DNA of 64,000 nucleotides from Propionibacteriaceae bacterium AM104-82. GTDB taxonomy: Bacteria > Actinomycetota > Actinomycetes > Propionibacteriales > Propionibacteriaceae. The notes beneath the pieces are model-generated. The model was not told the DNA's origin, did not search any database, and worked only from the letters and a program-made list of their open reading frames with translations. Positions 45,470 through 55,070 of this stretch are shown here, one piece after another; position 1 is the stretch's first letter; each line of letters opens with the position of its first letter. The stretch is from the NCBI GenBank assembly GCA_027658995.1, contig JAQDQK010000005.1, forward strand, positions 131,575 through 195,574. Reading direction: 5' to 3'. The translations under genes were made by a program, and so were the position numbers.

Positions 45470-46613
45470 ACTTCAGGCGGAACATCACCTGCTGAGGCGC
45501 GCCGATGAACTGCGCGGCGACGTCTGGATGGTCCGTGTAGCGGGCCACCATCCGCCCGACGGGGTTGCAGGTGATCCGCGCCTGGTCGTCGCCGTCCGGG
45601 ATGCTCCACGTCACGTCGAGCGTCTTCGACTCGCGCTGGATCTGTTCCGTGGTGATGCCGCCCTCGATGGGCAGCGCCTCAATGGGGGCGGAGGTGCCCG
45701 CCTGGTAGACGAATGACCGCGGTACGTCGAGCGTCATGATGATGGCGGGCGTGGCCGGGGTGAACGTGACGAGGGCGTTCATCTTCACGTAGAGCCACTG
45801 CGATCCCTCGGGCGCCCAGCCCTCGGTGGTCAGCCACGGCACCAGGCCGCCCCCGGCGTCGGGCTTGAGGCCGAGCCGGAAGTTGGAGCGCTGCACCTGC
45901 TCGTTGACCTTGTCTGTCTGGATGTCGCGACGCAGCACCGCCGAGGTCTCGCTGACGCCGATGGTGACGCGCTCGCGGAAGCCGCGGGTCGCGGCCCAGT
46001 CCGCGTCGACCTCGGGAGCGCCGGTCCGCAGGTCGACGCGCACCGTCTTCCCCTCGTCCCTGACGGCGAGCTTGACGCTCTCCCCCGTGCGGACGCACAG
46101 GATGATGAGCGCCCATGGCCGCGCGTAGCCCTCCGCAGGGCTGAACACCCCGAACGGGGCCGTCAGCGGCAGCTTGATCGCCTCATTGACCTCGATCGCG
46201 ACCTGGGCGACGTGTTCGCCGCCGTCCTTGCCCGCGTCGCCGAAGACGGGGCTGCCCGCCTCCATGGTGAACGCGACAAGTTCGTGGCCCTCCGGCGCCC
46301 GGATGGGGCTGGGTTCCCGCACCTGGCGGCTGGTCTTGGCACCGAGTTCGGCGCCGACGAACGTCCGGTCGAGGCGGGCGTCGAAGTGCGGGGTCGAGAC
46401 CCACTGCGACGACATGGCGCCCTCGTCGAGGGTCCTGGCGTCGGAGTCGGGCGACTGCGCGAAGTAGTCCGGTCGGACCTCCTTGCCCGCGGCGCCCGAT
46501 TCCCCGCCGTCGGGGTTCGCCTCCGTCGACTCCCAGACGATCGGGCTGAACGAGCAGCCGGTCAATCCGGACACGGCAAGCAGCGCGAGGGCGGAACGTC
46601 TGGTCAGTGGCAC
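45450..46613 (-). CDS. putative lipoprotein of unknown function
   Basis: The product has about 387 residues. From GTG 46613 the protein starts MPLTRRSALALLAVSGLTGC, a compact signal peptide ending in a lipobox (Cys20). TACCCT at 46625-46620 lies six bases upstream, the leaderless spacing, so I prefer this start to ATG 46631. The mature part has no recognised domain. It is rich in beta-strand-like segments (WALIILCVRTGESVKLAV; WLYVKMNALVTFTPATPAII) and has a Gly/Asp-rich linker after the lipobox. It diverges from glyA. Confidence 0.75.
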   Translation of the reverse strand: MPLTRRSALALLAVSGLTGCSFSPIVWESTEANPDGGESGAAGKEVRPDYFAQSPDSDARTLDEGAMSSQWVSTPHFDARLDRTFVGAELGAKTSRQVREPSPIRAPEGHELVAFTMEAGSPVFGDAGKDGGEHVAQVAIEVNEAIKLPLTAPFGVFSPAEGYARPWALIILCVRTGESVKLAVRDEGKTVRVDLRTGAPEVDADWAATRGFRERVTIGVSETSAVLRRDIQTDKVNEQVQRSNFRLGLKPDAGGGLVPWLTTEGWAPEGSQWLYVKMNALVTFTPATPAIIMTLDVPRSFVYQAGTSAPIEALPIEGGITTEQIQRESKTLDVTWSIPDGDDQARITCNPVGRMVARYTDHPDVAAQFIGAPQQVMFRLKFTPMER

Positions 46614-46716
46614 GCAGTCAGGGTAGTTCATCGGCTGCCCACGGCCCACGACCGAGGCGGGCGCCACGGGCGCTCCGGGATAAGGTGTCTACATCCCGTC
46701 CTATCTGAGGAGAACT

Positions 46717-48153
46717 GTGAGCGATCTCGAGTCGATCTCGTCGGCGTATCAGACCCTGTTCAGCATGATTGAGGCCGTCGAACCGCGGGTCGCCGCGGCC
46801 ACCCGGCAGGAACTCACCGATCAGCGCAACTCGCTGAAGCTGATCGCGTCTGAGAACTACGCAAGCCTTCCTGTGCTGGCCACCATGGGCACCTGGATGA
46901 GCGACAAGTACGCCGAGGGTACGGTCGGTCACCGCTTCTACGCCGGCTGCCAGAACGTCGACACCGTCGAGTCGGTCGCCGCCGAGCACGCCCGCGAACT
47001 GTTCGGCGCCGAGTACGCCTACGTTCAGCCCCACTCCGGCATCGACGCGAACCTGACCGCCTACTGGGCGATCCTCGCGCACAAGATCGAGTCGCCAGCG
47101 CTCGCCGAGTTCGGCGTCAAGGGCGTCGCTGACCTCAGCGAGGCCGACTGGGAGAACCTGCGCCGCCGCTTCGGCGAGCAGCGCCTGCTCGGCATGTCCC
47201 TCGACGCAGGCGGCCACCTGACGCACGGCTTCCGGCCCAACGTGTCGGGCAAGATGTTCCACCAGCGCTCCTACGGCACCAACCCCGAGACCCAACTGCT
47301 CGACTACGACGCCCTCGCCGCGCAGGCGCGCGAGTTCAAGCCGCTCGTCATCGTCGCCGGCTACTCCGCCTACCCGCGCCGCGTGAACTTCGCCAAGATG
47401 CGCGAGATCGCTGACGAGGTTGGCGCGGTGCTGATGGTCGACATGGCGCACTTCGCGGGTCTGGTCGCAGGCAAGGTATTCACGGGCGACGAGGACCCGG
47501 TGCCCCACGCCGATGTCGTCACCACCACGACGCACAAGTCGCTGCGCGGCCCGCGCGGCGGCATGATCCTGGCGACCGGCGAGTACGCACCGTCCGTGGA
47601 CCGCGGCTGCCCGCTGGTGCTCGGCGGCCCGCTCGCCAACGTGATGGCAGCAAAGGCGGTCGCCCTGGCTGAGGCCCGCACCTCGGCGTTCCAGACCTAC
47701 GCGCAGAACGTCGCAGACAACGCCAAGGCGCTCGCCGAGGGCCTCCTGAACCGCGACGCGACGCTGGTCACCGGCGGCACCGACAACCACCTGGTGCTGC
47801 TCGACGTCCGCAACTTCGGCCTCACCGGACGGCAGGCCGAGTCGGCCCTGCTCGACGCGGGCATCGTCACCAACCGCAACGCGGTGCCCAACGATCCCAA
47901 CGGCGCGTGGTACACCACGGGCGTTCGCCTCGGCACCCCCGCCCTGACCAGCCGCGGCTTCACCACCTCGGACATGGACGCGGTCGCCGACATGATCGTG
48001 TCGGTGCTGAAGGCCACCACGCCTGCGACGACGGCAGCGGGCAAGCCAGGCAAGGCGAAGTACGACCTGACCGACGATGCCCGTGACGCGTCGCAGGCCG
48101 AGGCGCAGCGCCTGCTCGACCTGCACCCGCTGTACCCGGGCCTCGAACTCTGA
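46717..48153 (+). CDS. glyA: serine hydroxymethyltransferase, long form
   Basis: The 478-residue PLP enzyme converts serine and THF to glycine and methylene-THF. It has [50 protein letters not shown] and [16 protein letters not shown] with the Schiff-base Lys (about 274). An extra segment of about 50 residues (about 125-175) sits between [18 protein letters not shown] and the GHLTHGF motif. This makes the protein clearly longer than the usual 415-430 residues and like the long GlyA forms known in some other phyla. GTG 46717 follows AGGAGAACT. A strong intrinsic terminator follows. Confidence 0.95.
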   Translation: MSDLESISSAYQTLFSMIEAVEPRVAAATRQELTDQRNSLKLIASENYASLPVLATMGTWMSDKYAEGTVGHRFYAGCQNVDTVESVAAEHARELFGAEYAYVQPHSGIDANLTAYWAILAHKIESPALAEFGVKGVADLSEADWENLRRRFGEQRLLGMSLDAGGHLTHGFRPNVSGKMFHQRSYGTNPETQLLDYDALAAQAREFKPLVIVAGYSAYPRRVNFAKMREIADEVGAVLMVDMAHFAGLVAGKVFTGDEDPVPHADVVTTTTHKSLRGPRGGMILATGEYAPSVDRGCPLVLGGPLANVMAAKAVALAEARTSAFQTYAQNVADNAKALAEGLLNRDATLVTGGTDNHLVLLDVRNFGLTGRQAESALLDAGIVTNRNAVPNDPNGAWYTTGVRLGTPALTSRGFTTSDMDAVADMIVSVLKATTPATTAAGKPGKAKYDLTDDARDASQAEAQRLLDLHPLYPGLEL

Positions 48154-48165
48154 TCCTGGGATTGA

Positions 48166-48197
48166 AAAGAGGGGCGGCCGGTTGGCCGCCCCTCTTT
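48166..48197 (+). terminator. intrinsic terminator of glyA
   Basis: AAAGAGGGGCGGCC (48166-48179), the loop GGTT, and GGCCGCCCCTCTTT are followed by more T residues. It is one of the few terminators here with a true U-tract, and lies 12 bp after the stop. Confidence 0.92.
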
Positions 48198-48299
48198 TTC
48201 TTGCGTGTCGTCGGGTTGAGCGTGGGCGGTGATGGTGGTTCGTGGCCGGTCCGAGCACGGGCGTGCGTTCGGCGTCGGCCGGCGATCACCGCTCACCGC

Positions 48300-49958
48300 C
48301 TAGCGGCCGAAGAGTTCTCCCTGCACGGTGTGCACGAACTGCATCAGCGACGCGGGCAGGTCCTGCAGGTGCCAGGTGTCGGGCGCGTGGTACCAGTGCA
48401 GCGCGTCGGGGTCGGGCCGCTCGTCCTGGTCGGCGGCGACCAGCGCCTCGATCCAGCGCTCCTTGCTGCCGAGCACCACGGTGTAGCCGAGTACCTTCGA
48501 TGCCTCCACCAGTTCGCGGCCCTTCGGCAACTGGTCGGTCGGTTGGACCGCCAGGATGGACGACAGCGCCTGCAGCCCGCCCAGCAGTTCGGAGCCGGCG
48601 ACGGTGCGCCGCGGCATCCGGTCGGAGATCCACACCATGCCCGCCCCGACGGCCAGCAGCACCAGCGCGAGCAGGCCGAGGTTGGTGAACGCGACGAGCA
48701 GCACCGCCGCCACCAGCGCGGCGCCGAGCGCGCCCCAGCCCTTGACGCGCCACGAGGAGCGCGTCGAATCGGGGCGCGACTCGAACCAACCCCGGGTGAC
48801 GACGTCGTCGTAGAGGGCGTCCTGAACCCTGTCGACGCCCGCGGCGAGCGCCGCGGGCAACTCCGAGACAAGCCGAGGCTCACCTGCCGGGGCGACGACG
48901 TCGAGCAGTTCACGCTCGAAGGTCGCCAGGTCGTCGGCCCCGTCGCGGCGCGTGAGGCGCCAGTCGAGCAGGCCGTGCTGGGTGCGGGGCAGTTCGGTGA
49001 TCAGCAGGTGGCCGCGGACGGCGAGGTCCAGCAGCGTTGCGGTGATGTCGAGAGGGTCGACCCGCTCGTCGGCGACGGTGCCGACGTGGCCGGGGCGGAT
49101 GGCGTCGCGCACCACGAAGGCGCTCTCGCCGTCGCCGACCGGCGCGAACGTCGCGATCGGGGTCGGGCCGGCCGCGCCGCTCAGGTCGCGGCCGGTGCGG
49201 CGGAACAGCGCGTAGAGCAGCGCCGCCCCCAGCAGGGCACCGAGCAGCGCCCAGCCGACCGCGGGAAGCGACACCTCGAAGGCGCGGTCGAGGCTCCATT
49301 CGTGGCGGAGGTCGGCGTCGGGCCGCACGTCTGCCGGGCTGTAGCCGACGGTGACGACGACCTCGTCTCCCGCGTCGCGCGGGCCGTCCTGGAAGACGGG
49401 ATCGGGGGTGTCGTAGGTTCCTCCGGTGACGGCGGCGCATTGGCCGATGCTGTCGACGGGGCCTGCGACGCAGTCCATGGTCTGGGCGGCGGCGCCCGTG
49501 ACCGTGACGACGACCTTGGTTGCCCCGACGTTCAGGCCGTACAGCGCGGGCCAGGTGACCACCGACAGCGGACCGTCCTGCCCGGTCCCCGTCGACGTCG
49601 CGCCGACGACCCGGTAGCCGATCTCGACCTCACCCGGAGCGTCGACCTGGGTGATCAGGGTGACCTCGTCGCCGCTCTCCTCGATGCGATCGGTTCCAGC
49701 CGCGGACGTGGCGAGGCCGTCGACCTGGAAGCGCCAGTACGACCCGGAGTCGACGGCCCAGCGCAGCGGGATGGTGCGACGCACCTCGCCGGGCGCCGCG
49801 CCGAAGGTGAGCCGTTCCTTCACGTCGAGGGAGCCGTCGGGTCGCACGGAGATGGTGACGTCGACCTGGTCGGCCACCACGTCGGCCCGCGCGGTGGGCG
49901 CGCCGAGGATCAGCAGCAGCGCGGACAGGATCAGCAGACAGCGGACTCGTAGCGACAT
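48300..49958 (-). CDS. DUF2207 membrane protein
   Basis: The 552-residue protein has a signal peptide or first membrane helix (about 5-25, ending ARA). An extracytoplasmic beta-rich domain follows (VDVTISVRPDGSLDVKERLTF; RRTIPLRW). Membrane segments lie near 235-255 and 395-430. Between and after them are cytosolic parts with VDPLDITATLLDLAVRGHLLI, GVDRVQDALYDDVVTRGWF and KVLGYTVVLGSKERWIEALVA. This is the DUF2207 layout. Function is unknown. It may be part of the carD-ispD-ispF transcription unit, as it begins 29 bp after ispF. Confidence 0.85.
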   Translation of the reverse strand: MSLRVRCLLILSALLLILGAPTARADVVADQVDVTISVRPDGSLDVKERLTFGAAPGEVRRTIPLRWAVDSGSYWRFQVDGLATSAAGTDRIEESGDEVTLITQVDAPGEVEIGYRVVGATSTGTGQDGPLSVVTWPALYGLNVGATKVVVTVTGAAAQTMDCVAGPVDSIGQCAAVTGGTYDTPDPVFQDGPRDAGDEVVVTVGYSPADVRPDADLRHEWSLDRAFEVSLPAVGWALLGALLGAALLYALFRRTGRDLSGAAGPTPIATFAPVGDGESAFVVRDAIRPGHVGTVADERVDPLDITATLLDLAVRGHLLITELPRTQHGLLDWRLTRRDGADDLATFERELLDVVAPAGEPRLVSELPAALAAGVDRVQDALYDDVVTRGWFESRPDSTRSSWRVKGWGALGAALVAAVLLVAFTNLGLLALVLLAVGAGMVWISDRMPRRTVAGSELLGGLQALSSILAVQPTDQLPKGRELVEASKVLGYTVVLGSKERWIEALVAADQDERPDPDALHWYHAPDTWHLQDLPASLMQFVHTVQGELFGR

Positions 49959-49987
49959 GGGTCCTCCTCGGACGTCAGCCTAACGGG

Positions 49988-50449
49988 CTAGTGCACCAGC
50001 GCGACGGCGATGGCCGCCACGCCCTCGCCGCGCCCCGTGAGGCCGAGGCCGTCGGTGGTGGTGGCGCTCAGCGTGACGGGCGCTCCGAGGGTCTCGCTGA
50101 GGACCTGCTGCGCCTCGTCGCGGCGCGGCGACAGTTTGGGACGGTTGCCGATCACCTGGACGGACACGTTGTCGATCTCGAGACCTGCGGCGCGGACGCG
50201 GCGAGCCGTCTCCCGCACGAAGGCGACGCCGCTGGCACCCGCCCATTCGGGCTCCGCGGTGCCGTAGTTGGAGCCGAGGTCGCCGAGGCCTGCGGCCGAG
50301 AGCAGCGCGTCGCACAGCGCGTGGGCCGCGACGTCGCCGTCGGAATGCCCGGCGAGGCCCGAGGGCTCGTCGGGGAAGTGCAGGCCCGCGACCCACATGG
50401 GCACTCCGGGGCTGAGGGTGTGGACGTCAGTCCCGATGCCGACGCGCAT
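49988..50449 (-). CDS. ispF: 2-C-methyl-D-erythritol 2,4-cyclodiphosphate synthase
   Basis: The 153-residue enzyme has [11 protein letters not shown] (metal Asp8 and His10), the [26 protein letters not shown] signature and the family's C-terminal [18 protein letters not shown]. It makes MEcPP in the non-mevalonate isoprenoid pathway. Its start lies 23 bp inside the 3' end of ispD, so the two are translationally coupled. Confidence 0.96.
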   Translation of the reverse strand: MRVGIGTDVHTLSPGVPMWVAGLHFPDEPSGLAGHSDGDVAAHALCDALLSAAGLGDLGSNYGTAEPEWAGASGVAFVRETARRVRAAGLEIDNVSVQVIGNRPKLSPRRDEAQQVLSETLGAPVTLSATTTDGLGLTGRGEGVAAIAVALVH

Positions 50450-51143
50450 CCGCGGGGCTCCTTTCGGCCAGCAGTGCCTTCGCGAGGATCAGGTCGACCG
50501 GTTCGGTGACCTTCATCGAATCCCGGTGTCCGTCGACGAGGCTGACGCGCATGCCGACGTGTTCGCACACGGCCGCGTCGTCGGTGACCTCCACACCGTC
50601 GGCCAGCACCGCGGCGTGCGCGGCGCGAAGCGCCCCTAGCCGGGCGGCCTGAGGGGTCTGGACGGCGCGCAACGGCGCCCGGTCGACGATCGCGGAGCCG
50701 TCGGGGTCCACGCGGCGGATCGAGTCGACGACGGGGACGACCGGGATGACGACCTGCGCCCCGCCGAGGACGGCATCGGCGACCCTGCGCACGACGTCGG
50801 CCGGGACGAGCGCGCGGGCCGCGTCGTGCACGAGCGCCACGGCGTCGTCGGGGGCGTCGAGGCCGAGGAGCCCTAGTCGGACGGAGTCCTGACGGTTCGC
50901 GCCGCCGTGGACGAGTGTGGCGCCTGTCCCGTCGAGCGCGGCAGCGAAGCCGGCCTCGTGGTCGGGCGGGATGGTCACGACGATCTCACCGACGCCCGCC
51001 GCGAGCAGGGCGTCGACGGCGCGCCTGACAAGCGCCACGCCCTCGAGGGGCACGAGCGCCTTGGGGACGTCAGCCCCGAGCCGGGAACCAGAACCGGCCG
51101 CCACCACTACGGCGACGACCGGTTCCTTATTGTTGAGTGTCAT
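50427..51143 (-). CDS. ispD: 2-C-methyl-D-erythritol 4-phosphate cytidylyltransferase
   Basis: The 238-residue enzyme has the nucleotidyltransferase P-loop-like [19 protein letters not shown], then VLVHDAAR-type [17 protein letters not shown], and [14 protein letters not shown] and [18 protein letters not shown]. It forms CDP-ME from MEP and CTP. ATG 51143 lies seven bases after the carD stop. The carD-ispD-ispF order is common in actinobacteria. Confidence 0.96.
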   Translation of the reverse strand: MTLNNKEPVVAVVVAAGSGSRLGADVPKALVPLEGVALVRRAVDALLAAGVGEIVVTIPPDHEAGFAAALDGTGATLVHGGANRQDSVRLGLLGLDAPDDAVALVHDAARALVPADVVRRVADAVLGGAQVVIPVVPVVDSIRRVDPDGSAIVDRAPLRAVQTPQAARLGALRAAHAAVLADGVEVTDDAAVCEHVGMRVSLVDGHRDSMKVTEPVDLILAKALLAERSPADARRHRD

Positions 51144-51150
51144 GCGTTGC

Positions 51151-51636
51151 TCAGGAGGCCAGCACCTCGTCGAGCATGATCTCTGCCTTGTCCTCTTCGA
51201 CCTGCTCGGCGAGCGCAAGCTCGGCGACCAGGATGGAGCGCGCCTTCGCAAGCATGCGCTTCTCGCCCGCGGACAGGCCCTTGTCGCGATCGCGGCGCCA
51301 CAGGTCGCGGACGACCTCGGAGACCTTGATCACATTTCCGGAGTGCAGCTTCTCCATGTTTGCCTTGAACCGGCGCGACCAGTTTGCCGGCTCCTCCGTG
51401 TGCTCCGCACGGAGAACCGAGAAGACCTTCTCCAGACCGTCGGCGTCGACAACGTCACGCACTCCGACGAGATCCAGGTTGCAGGCCGGTACCTTGATCA
51501 CCAGATCGTTTTGCCCAATGACCCGCAAAACGAGGAAGAGCTTGTCTTCCCCCTTGATGGTCCGGTTTTCGATGTCCTCGATGACAGCAGTCCCATGATT
51601 GGGGTAAACCACCGTCTCACCGATCGAAAATGTCAT
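51151..51636 (-). CDS. carD: CarD family RNA-polymerase-binding transcription factor
   Basis: The 161-residue protein starts [20 protein letters not shown] (RNAP-interaction domain, Tudor-like, about 1-60). The C-terminal helical domain has [31 protein letters not shown] and [19 protein letters not shown], which contacts promoter DNA with the conserved Trp. It stabilises open complexes at rRNA and other promoters. A -10-like TAGAAT lies about 30 bases upstream of the ATG, with AGGAAAGGGG as a possible ribosome-binding site. Confidence 0.96.
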   Translation of the reverse strand: MTFSIGETVVYPNHGTAVIEDIENRTIKGEDKLFLVLRVIGQNDLVIKVPACNLDLVGVRDVVDADGLEKVFSVLRAEHTEEPANWSRRFKANMEKLHSGNVIKVSEVVRDLWRRDRDKGLSAGEKRMLAKARSILVAELALAEQVEEDKAEIMLDEVLAS

Positions 51637-51790
51637 ACTTTCAGACCCCTTTCCTCGACCAATTCTAGCAGGCGCGCCGCGGACGGCCCAGAGTCGATTC
51701 CACGGCGGCGGTCCACCTGGCGCGCCATTCGTCGCATCAGGGGTCGGTATCTGGTTAGGATGTGATGACCTACGCGTCCCCGGAGGATAA

Positions 51791-52282
51791 ATGAGCAAGC
51801 CCATGCGCCGCGTCGCGGCCGTCGTCGCGACCCTTGCGTTGACCGTCACGATGAGCGCCTGCACCCAGGGACACTGGGTCTACGACTCGCCGCCGGCCGC
51901 CGGTGTGCAGGCCGACGATGGCGGCCTCAAGCTGCGCAACTTCCTGGTGGTGGCCGACGCCGACGGAGAGGGCATCCTGCTCGGCGGCATCGCCTCACGC
52001 GATGAGCCCACCCAGGTGACAGGAGTCACCGTTGCGGCCGAGGCCAAGGACGGCTCCTTCGGGCAGCCGCAGCAGATCGCCCTCAACGAGCAGATCCACA
52101 AGGGCGCCACGATCTACCTGCTGGGCGACACCACGAAGTTCAGCGACCCGGGCCTCGAACTCGGGCTCCTCGCCGACGTCACCGTCAACTTCTCGACCGG
52201 CCAGTCGGTCTCGCTCGAGGTTCCCGTGATGTCGTCTGAGCACCCCGACTTCGCCAAGGCATTCGCCGAGGCGACCTCCTGA
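51791..52282 (+). CDS. putative lipoprotein
   Basis: The 163-residue protein has a basic N-terminus and signal peptide, with VTMSAC as the lipobox (Cys24). The mature domain is small and beta-rich ([37 protein letters not shown]), resembling the copper-chaperone-like or DUF461-type lipoproteins of actinobacteria, but I cannot assign it firmly. GGAGGATAA precedes the ATG. It is convergent with regX3 and divergent from carD. Confidence 0.8.
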   Translation: MSKPMRRVAAVVATLALTVTMSACTQGHWVYDSPPAAGVQADDGGLKLRNFLVVADADGEGILLGGIASRDEPTQVTGVTVAAEAKDGSFGQPQQIALNEQIHKGATIYLLGDTTKFSDPGLELGLLADVTVNFSTGQSVSLEVPVMSSEHPDFAKAFAEATS

Positions 52283-52283
52283 G

Positions 52284-52961
52284 CTAACCCTCGAACTTGT
52301 ATCCCAGGCCCCGGACGGTGATCAACCGTTCGGGGTTTGACGGGTCACGCTCGATCTTCGAGCGGAGCCGCTTGACGTGCACGTCGAGGGTCTTGGTGTC
52401 GCCCACGTAGTTGCTGCCCCAGATCCGGTCGATCAGCTGCCCGCGGGTCATCACTCGGCCCGAGTTGCGCAGCAGCAGTTCGAGCAGTTCGAACTCGCGC
52501 AGTGCCAGCCGCACCTCCACGCCGTCGACGTAGAGCTGGTGCCGCTCGACGTCGAGCCGCACGCCGGAGACCTCGATGACGTCGGGGAGCAGCACCTGGT
52601 CCTGGCCGCGGCGCAGCACCGCCCTGATCCTGGCCACCAGTTCGCGGTGGCTGAACGGCTTGGTGACGTAGTCGTCGGCGCCCAGTTCGAGGCCCACGAC
52701 CTTGTCCACCTCGGAGTCGCGGGCCGTGACCATCACGATCGCCACGTTGCCGCGCGCCCGCAACTGCTTGCAGACCTCGACGCCGGGGATGCCGGGCATC
52801 ATCAGGTCGAGCAGCACCAGGTCGGCGCCCTGCTTGTCGTAGATCGCGAGGCCCTCGGTTCCGTCGGCGGCCGTCAACACCTCGAAGCCCTCCTTCGCCA
52901 GCATGAAGCTGGTGGCATCGCGGTACGACTCCTCGTCCTCGATGATCAGGATGCGGGTCAT
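52284..52961 (-). CDS. regX3: OmpR-family response regulator, RegX3-like
   Basis: The 225-residue protein has a receiver domain with IIEDEESY (acidic pocket), the phospho-acceptor Asp52 in LVLLDLMMPG, Thr in MVTARDS and Lys in DDYVTKPF. The C-terminal winged helix has LALREFELLELLLRNSGRVM, RGQLIDRIWG and LDVHVKRLRSKIE. It is encoded after the SenX3-like kinase with an ATGA overlap and opposite phoU. It is the likely activator of phosphate-starvation genes through the PHO box at 54198-54241. Confidence 0.9.
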   Translation of the reverse strand: MTRILIIEDEESYRDATSFMLAKEGFEVLTAADGTEGLAIYDKQGADLVLLDLMMPGIPGVEVCKQLRARGNVAIVMVTARDSEVDKVVGLELGADDYVTKPFSHRELVARIRAVLRRGQDQVLLPDVIEVSGVRLDVERHQLYVDGVEVRLALREFELLELLLRNSGRVMTRGQLIDRIWGSNYVGDTKTLDVHVKRLRSKIERDPSNPERLITVRGLGYKFEG

Positions 52962-54127
52962 GCGACGTCTCCTTCGTCTTCTTCCTGCGGTGCCGGGCCG
53001 AGGTAGGTCGGCAGGCTGAGCGTGAACGTTGATCCCTGACCGGGGCGCGACCAGACACGGATCGTGCCGCCGTGCGCGACGGCGATGTGCCTGACGATGG
53101 ACAGGCCGAGGCCGGTGCCGCCGCTGGCGCGGGAGCGGCCGTAGTCGACGCGGTAGAAGCGCTCGAAGATGCGCTCCTGTTCCTCCGGCTTGATCCCGAT
53201 GCCGTTGTCGGAGACGCGGATCTCGACGTGCCGGTCGGCGTCCCTCTCGACAGCCGCGACCGAGATGGTGACGCGGGCGCGCTCGTCGGAGTAGTTGATG
53301 GCGTTCTGCACGAGGTTGGTGACGGCGTCGGTGAGCTGCCACCGGTCGCCGAGCACGAACGCCTCGGAGGTGCGGGCGACGATCAGGCTGACCTCGCGCT
53401 GCGTCGCGCGCTCCCTGGAGCGGGAGACGGCCTCTGTGACGATGTCGTTGACGTCGACGATCTCGCTGGCGAGCATCGGGTCCTCGGACTGCAGCCGGGA
53501 CAGGTCGATGATCTGGTTGATCAGTTCGGCAAGCCGCGCCGTCTCGATCTGGAGCTTGGTCGCGAACCGGCGGACCGCCTCCGGGTCGTCATGCGCGGCC
53601 TCGACGGCCTCGGCGAGCACGCTGACCGCGCCGATCGGCGTCTTCAGTTCGTGGGAGATGTTGGCGACGAAGTCGCGGCGCACCGCGTCGACGCGGCGCT
53701 GCGAGGACTCGTCCTCGGCCAGCACGAGCACCCGCTCACTGTCGAACGGAGCCAGCCGGACCTGCAGTTCAATGGCCTTGTTGCCGGGGAGTTGCTCGCG
53801 CAGGATCGGCCCGCGGTAGCCCTCCCCCGTCGCCCTGACCTCGCGGACGCGCTCCAGCAGTTCCGGGAAGCCGACCCGGTTGCCGCGCGCCAGGTTCAGG
53901 ACTGCGGCCTGCTCGTTCGAGCTGAGGATCTCGTCGTCGGGGCCCACCATCACCGCGCCGGAGGGGATCAGTTCGAGCACCTCGCGCAGCTCGCGCGACA
54001 TGGCCTCCGCGTTGCGGCGTGCCTCCAGTTGGCGCCAGCCTTCGCGCCCGCGGTGCATGAGGTAGAAGAACAGGCATCCCAGAAGGGCCACTCCGGCGCC
54101 GATCAATCCGGCAAGGGCTGGGTGCAT
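52958..54127 (-). CDS. senX3: sensor histidine kinase, SenX3-like
   Basis: The 389-residue kinase has a single N-terminal membrane helix (about 5-24), a PAS-like domain (about 45-145; LIPSGAVMVGPDDEILSSN), an H-box FVANISHELKTPIG (His159), an N-box LVQNAINYS, and G boxes VSDNGIGIKPEEQERIFERF and GGTGLGLSIVRHI. It lacks a large external sensor loop, as SenX3 does. TATGAT (54139-54134) ends six bases before the ATG, so the message is probably leaderless. It phosphorylates RegX3 on low phosphate. Confidence 0.9.
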   Translation of the reverse strand: MHPALAGLIGAGVALLGCLFFYLMHRGREGWRQLEARRNAEAMSRELREVLELIPSGAVMVGPDDEILSSNEQAAVLNLARGNRVGFPELLERVREVRATGEGYRGPILREQLPGNKAIELQVRLAPFDSERVLVLAEDESSQRRVDAVRRDFVANISHELKTPIGAVSVLAEAVEAAHDDPEAVRRFATKLQIETARLAELINQIIDLSRLQSEDPMLASEIVDVNDIVTEAVSRSRERATQREVSLIVARTSEAFVLGDRWQLTDAVTNLVQNAINYSDERARVTISVAAVERDADRHVEIRVSDNGIGIKPEEQERIFERFYRVDYGRSRASGGTGLGLSIVRHIAVAHGGTIRVWSRPGQGSTFTLSLPTYLGPAPQEEDEGDVA

Positions 54128-54197
54128 GCCGCCATCATAGGTTGCCGCGGCGGGCCGACGCCTCCCTTGCGGGCTCCCCCGAACGGGTGCCCCAAGG

Positions 54198-54241
54198 CTT
54201 CACCGCTCGTTCACCGACGGTTAACACGGAGTCAACGTGGG
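54198..54241. promoter_or_regulatory. PHO box of four 11-bp direct repeats
   Basis: CTTCACC, GTTCACC, GTTAACA and GTCAACG begin at 54198, 54209, 54220 and 54231, a strict 11-bp period. This matches actinobacterial PHO boxes bound by PhoP/RegX3-type regulators. It lies between the divergent senX3 and phoU genes, so the system probably controls itself and phoU. Confidence 0.8.
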
Positions 54242-54317
54242 TGTACCTCGGTGCCCTAGCCTCTTGGGGGATGTTGAGCGCGGCTAGACTCAACCCGAAT
54301 CCGATGAAGGAGCAGCG

Positions 54318-54983
54318 ATGCGCACCAGCTACCACGAGGAACTGGCCTCGATCCTCGACAGCCTTGTCCACATGGCCGAACTGGTCGAGGTGGCGATCCG
54401 TGAAGGTTCCGAGTCGCTGCTGACCGCCGATCTGGGGCGCGCCGAGGCCGTCATCAGCAACGACGCGGAGCTCGATCAGATGCATGAGGAGATGGAGTAC
54501 AAGTGCCTCTCCATCCTGGCGCTGCAGGCCCCCGTCGCCGGTGAGCTCCGCACCATCGTCTCCGCAATCCGCGTCGTCTTCGAGCTTGCCCGGATGGGCG
54601 ACCTCGCCGCGCACGTCGCCAAGATCGCCCGGCTGCGGTACCCGGCGCACGCCGTCCCCACCGAGTTCGAGCCGAGCTTCCGTGAGATGGCCGACATCGC
54701 GATCCAGATCATCGACCAGGCCCGCGTGTCCCTGCAGGAGCGCGACGCCAAGGGCGCGGAGCGGCTCGCGGAGATCGACTCCCGGATGGACGACCTGCGC
54801 CGCGACCAGTTCACCCGGATGCTCGCCGACGACTCGACCATCAGCATCGAGGGCGCCGTCGACGTCGCGCTGCTCGGCCGATACTTCGAGCGTTTCGCCG
54901 ACCACGCCGTCGCCGTCGGCCGACGCGTCATCTACATCATCACCGGCGAGGTGCCCGAGGGCGAGGACTGGCCGAACGCCTGA
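54318..54983 (+). CDS. phoU: phosphate signalling protein PhoU
   Basis: The 221-residue all-helical protein consists of two PhoU repeats: MRTSYHEELASILDSLVHMA ... PVAGELRTIVSAIRVVFELARMGDLAAHVA, then EMADIAIQIIDQARVSLQ ... GRYFERFADHAVAVGRRVIYIITGE. The E/D-rich metal-binding motifs EL.R.GD and ER..DH are present. It represses phosphate-regulon signalling through the sensor kinase. GAAGGAGCAGCG precedes the ATG. It is divergent from senX3-regX3 across the PHO box. Confidence 0.95.
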   Translation: MRTSYHEELASILDSLVHMAELVEVAIREGSESLLTADLGRAEAVISNDAELDQMHEEMEYKCLSILALQAPVAGELRTIVSAIRVVFELARMGDLAAHVAKIARLRYPAHAVPTEFEPSFREMADIAIQIIDQARVSLQERDAKGAERLAEIDSRMDDLRRDQFTRMLADDSTISIEGAVDVALLGRYFERFADHAVAVGRRVIYIITGEVPEGEDWPNA

Positions 54984-55070
54984 TCCCGACTGGGCGTTGG
55001 GTAGCGCCGGTTTCGGTCTGCACCAGGGTGCGCGTAGAGTCGAGGAGATCCCTCAGGAAGGTCACCGTTC

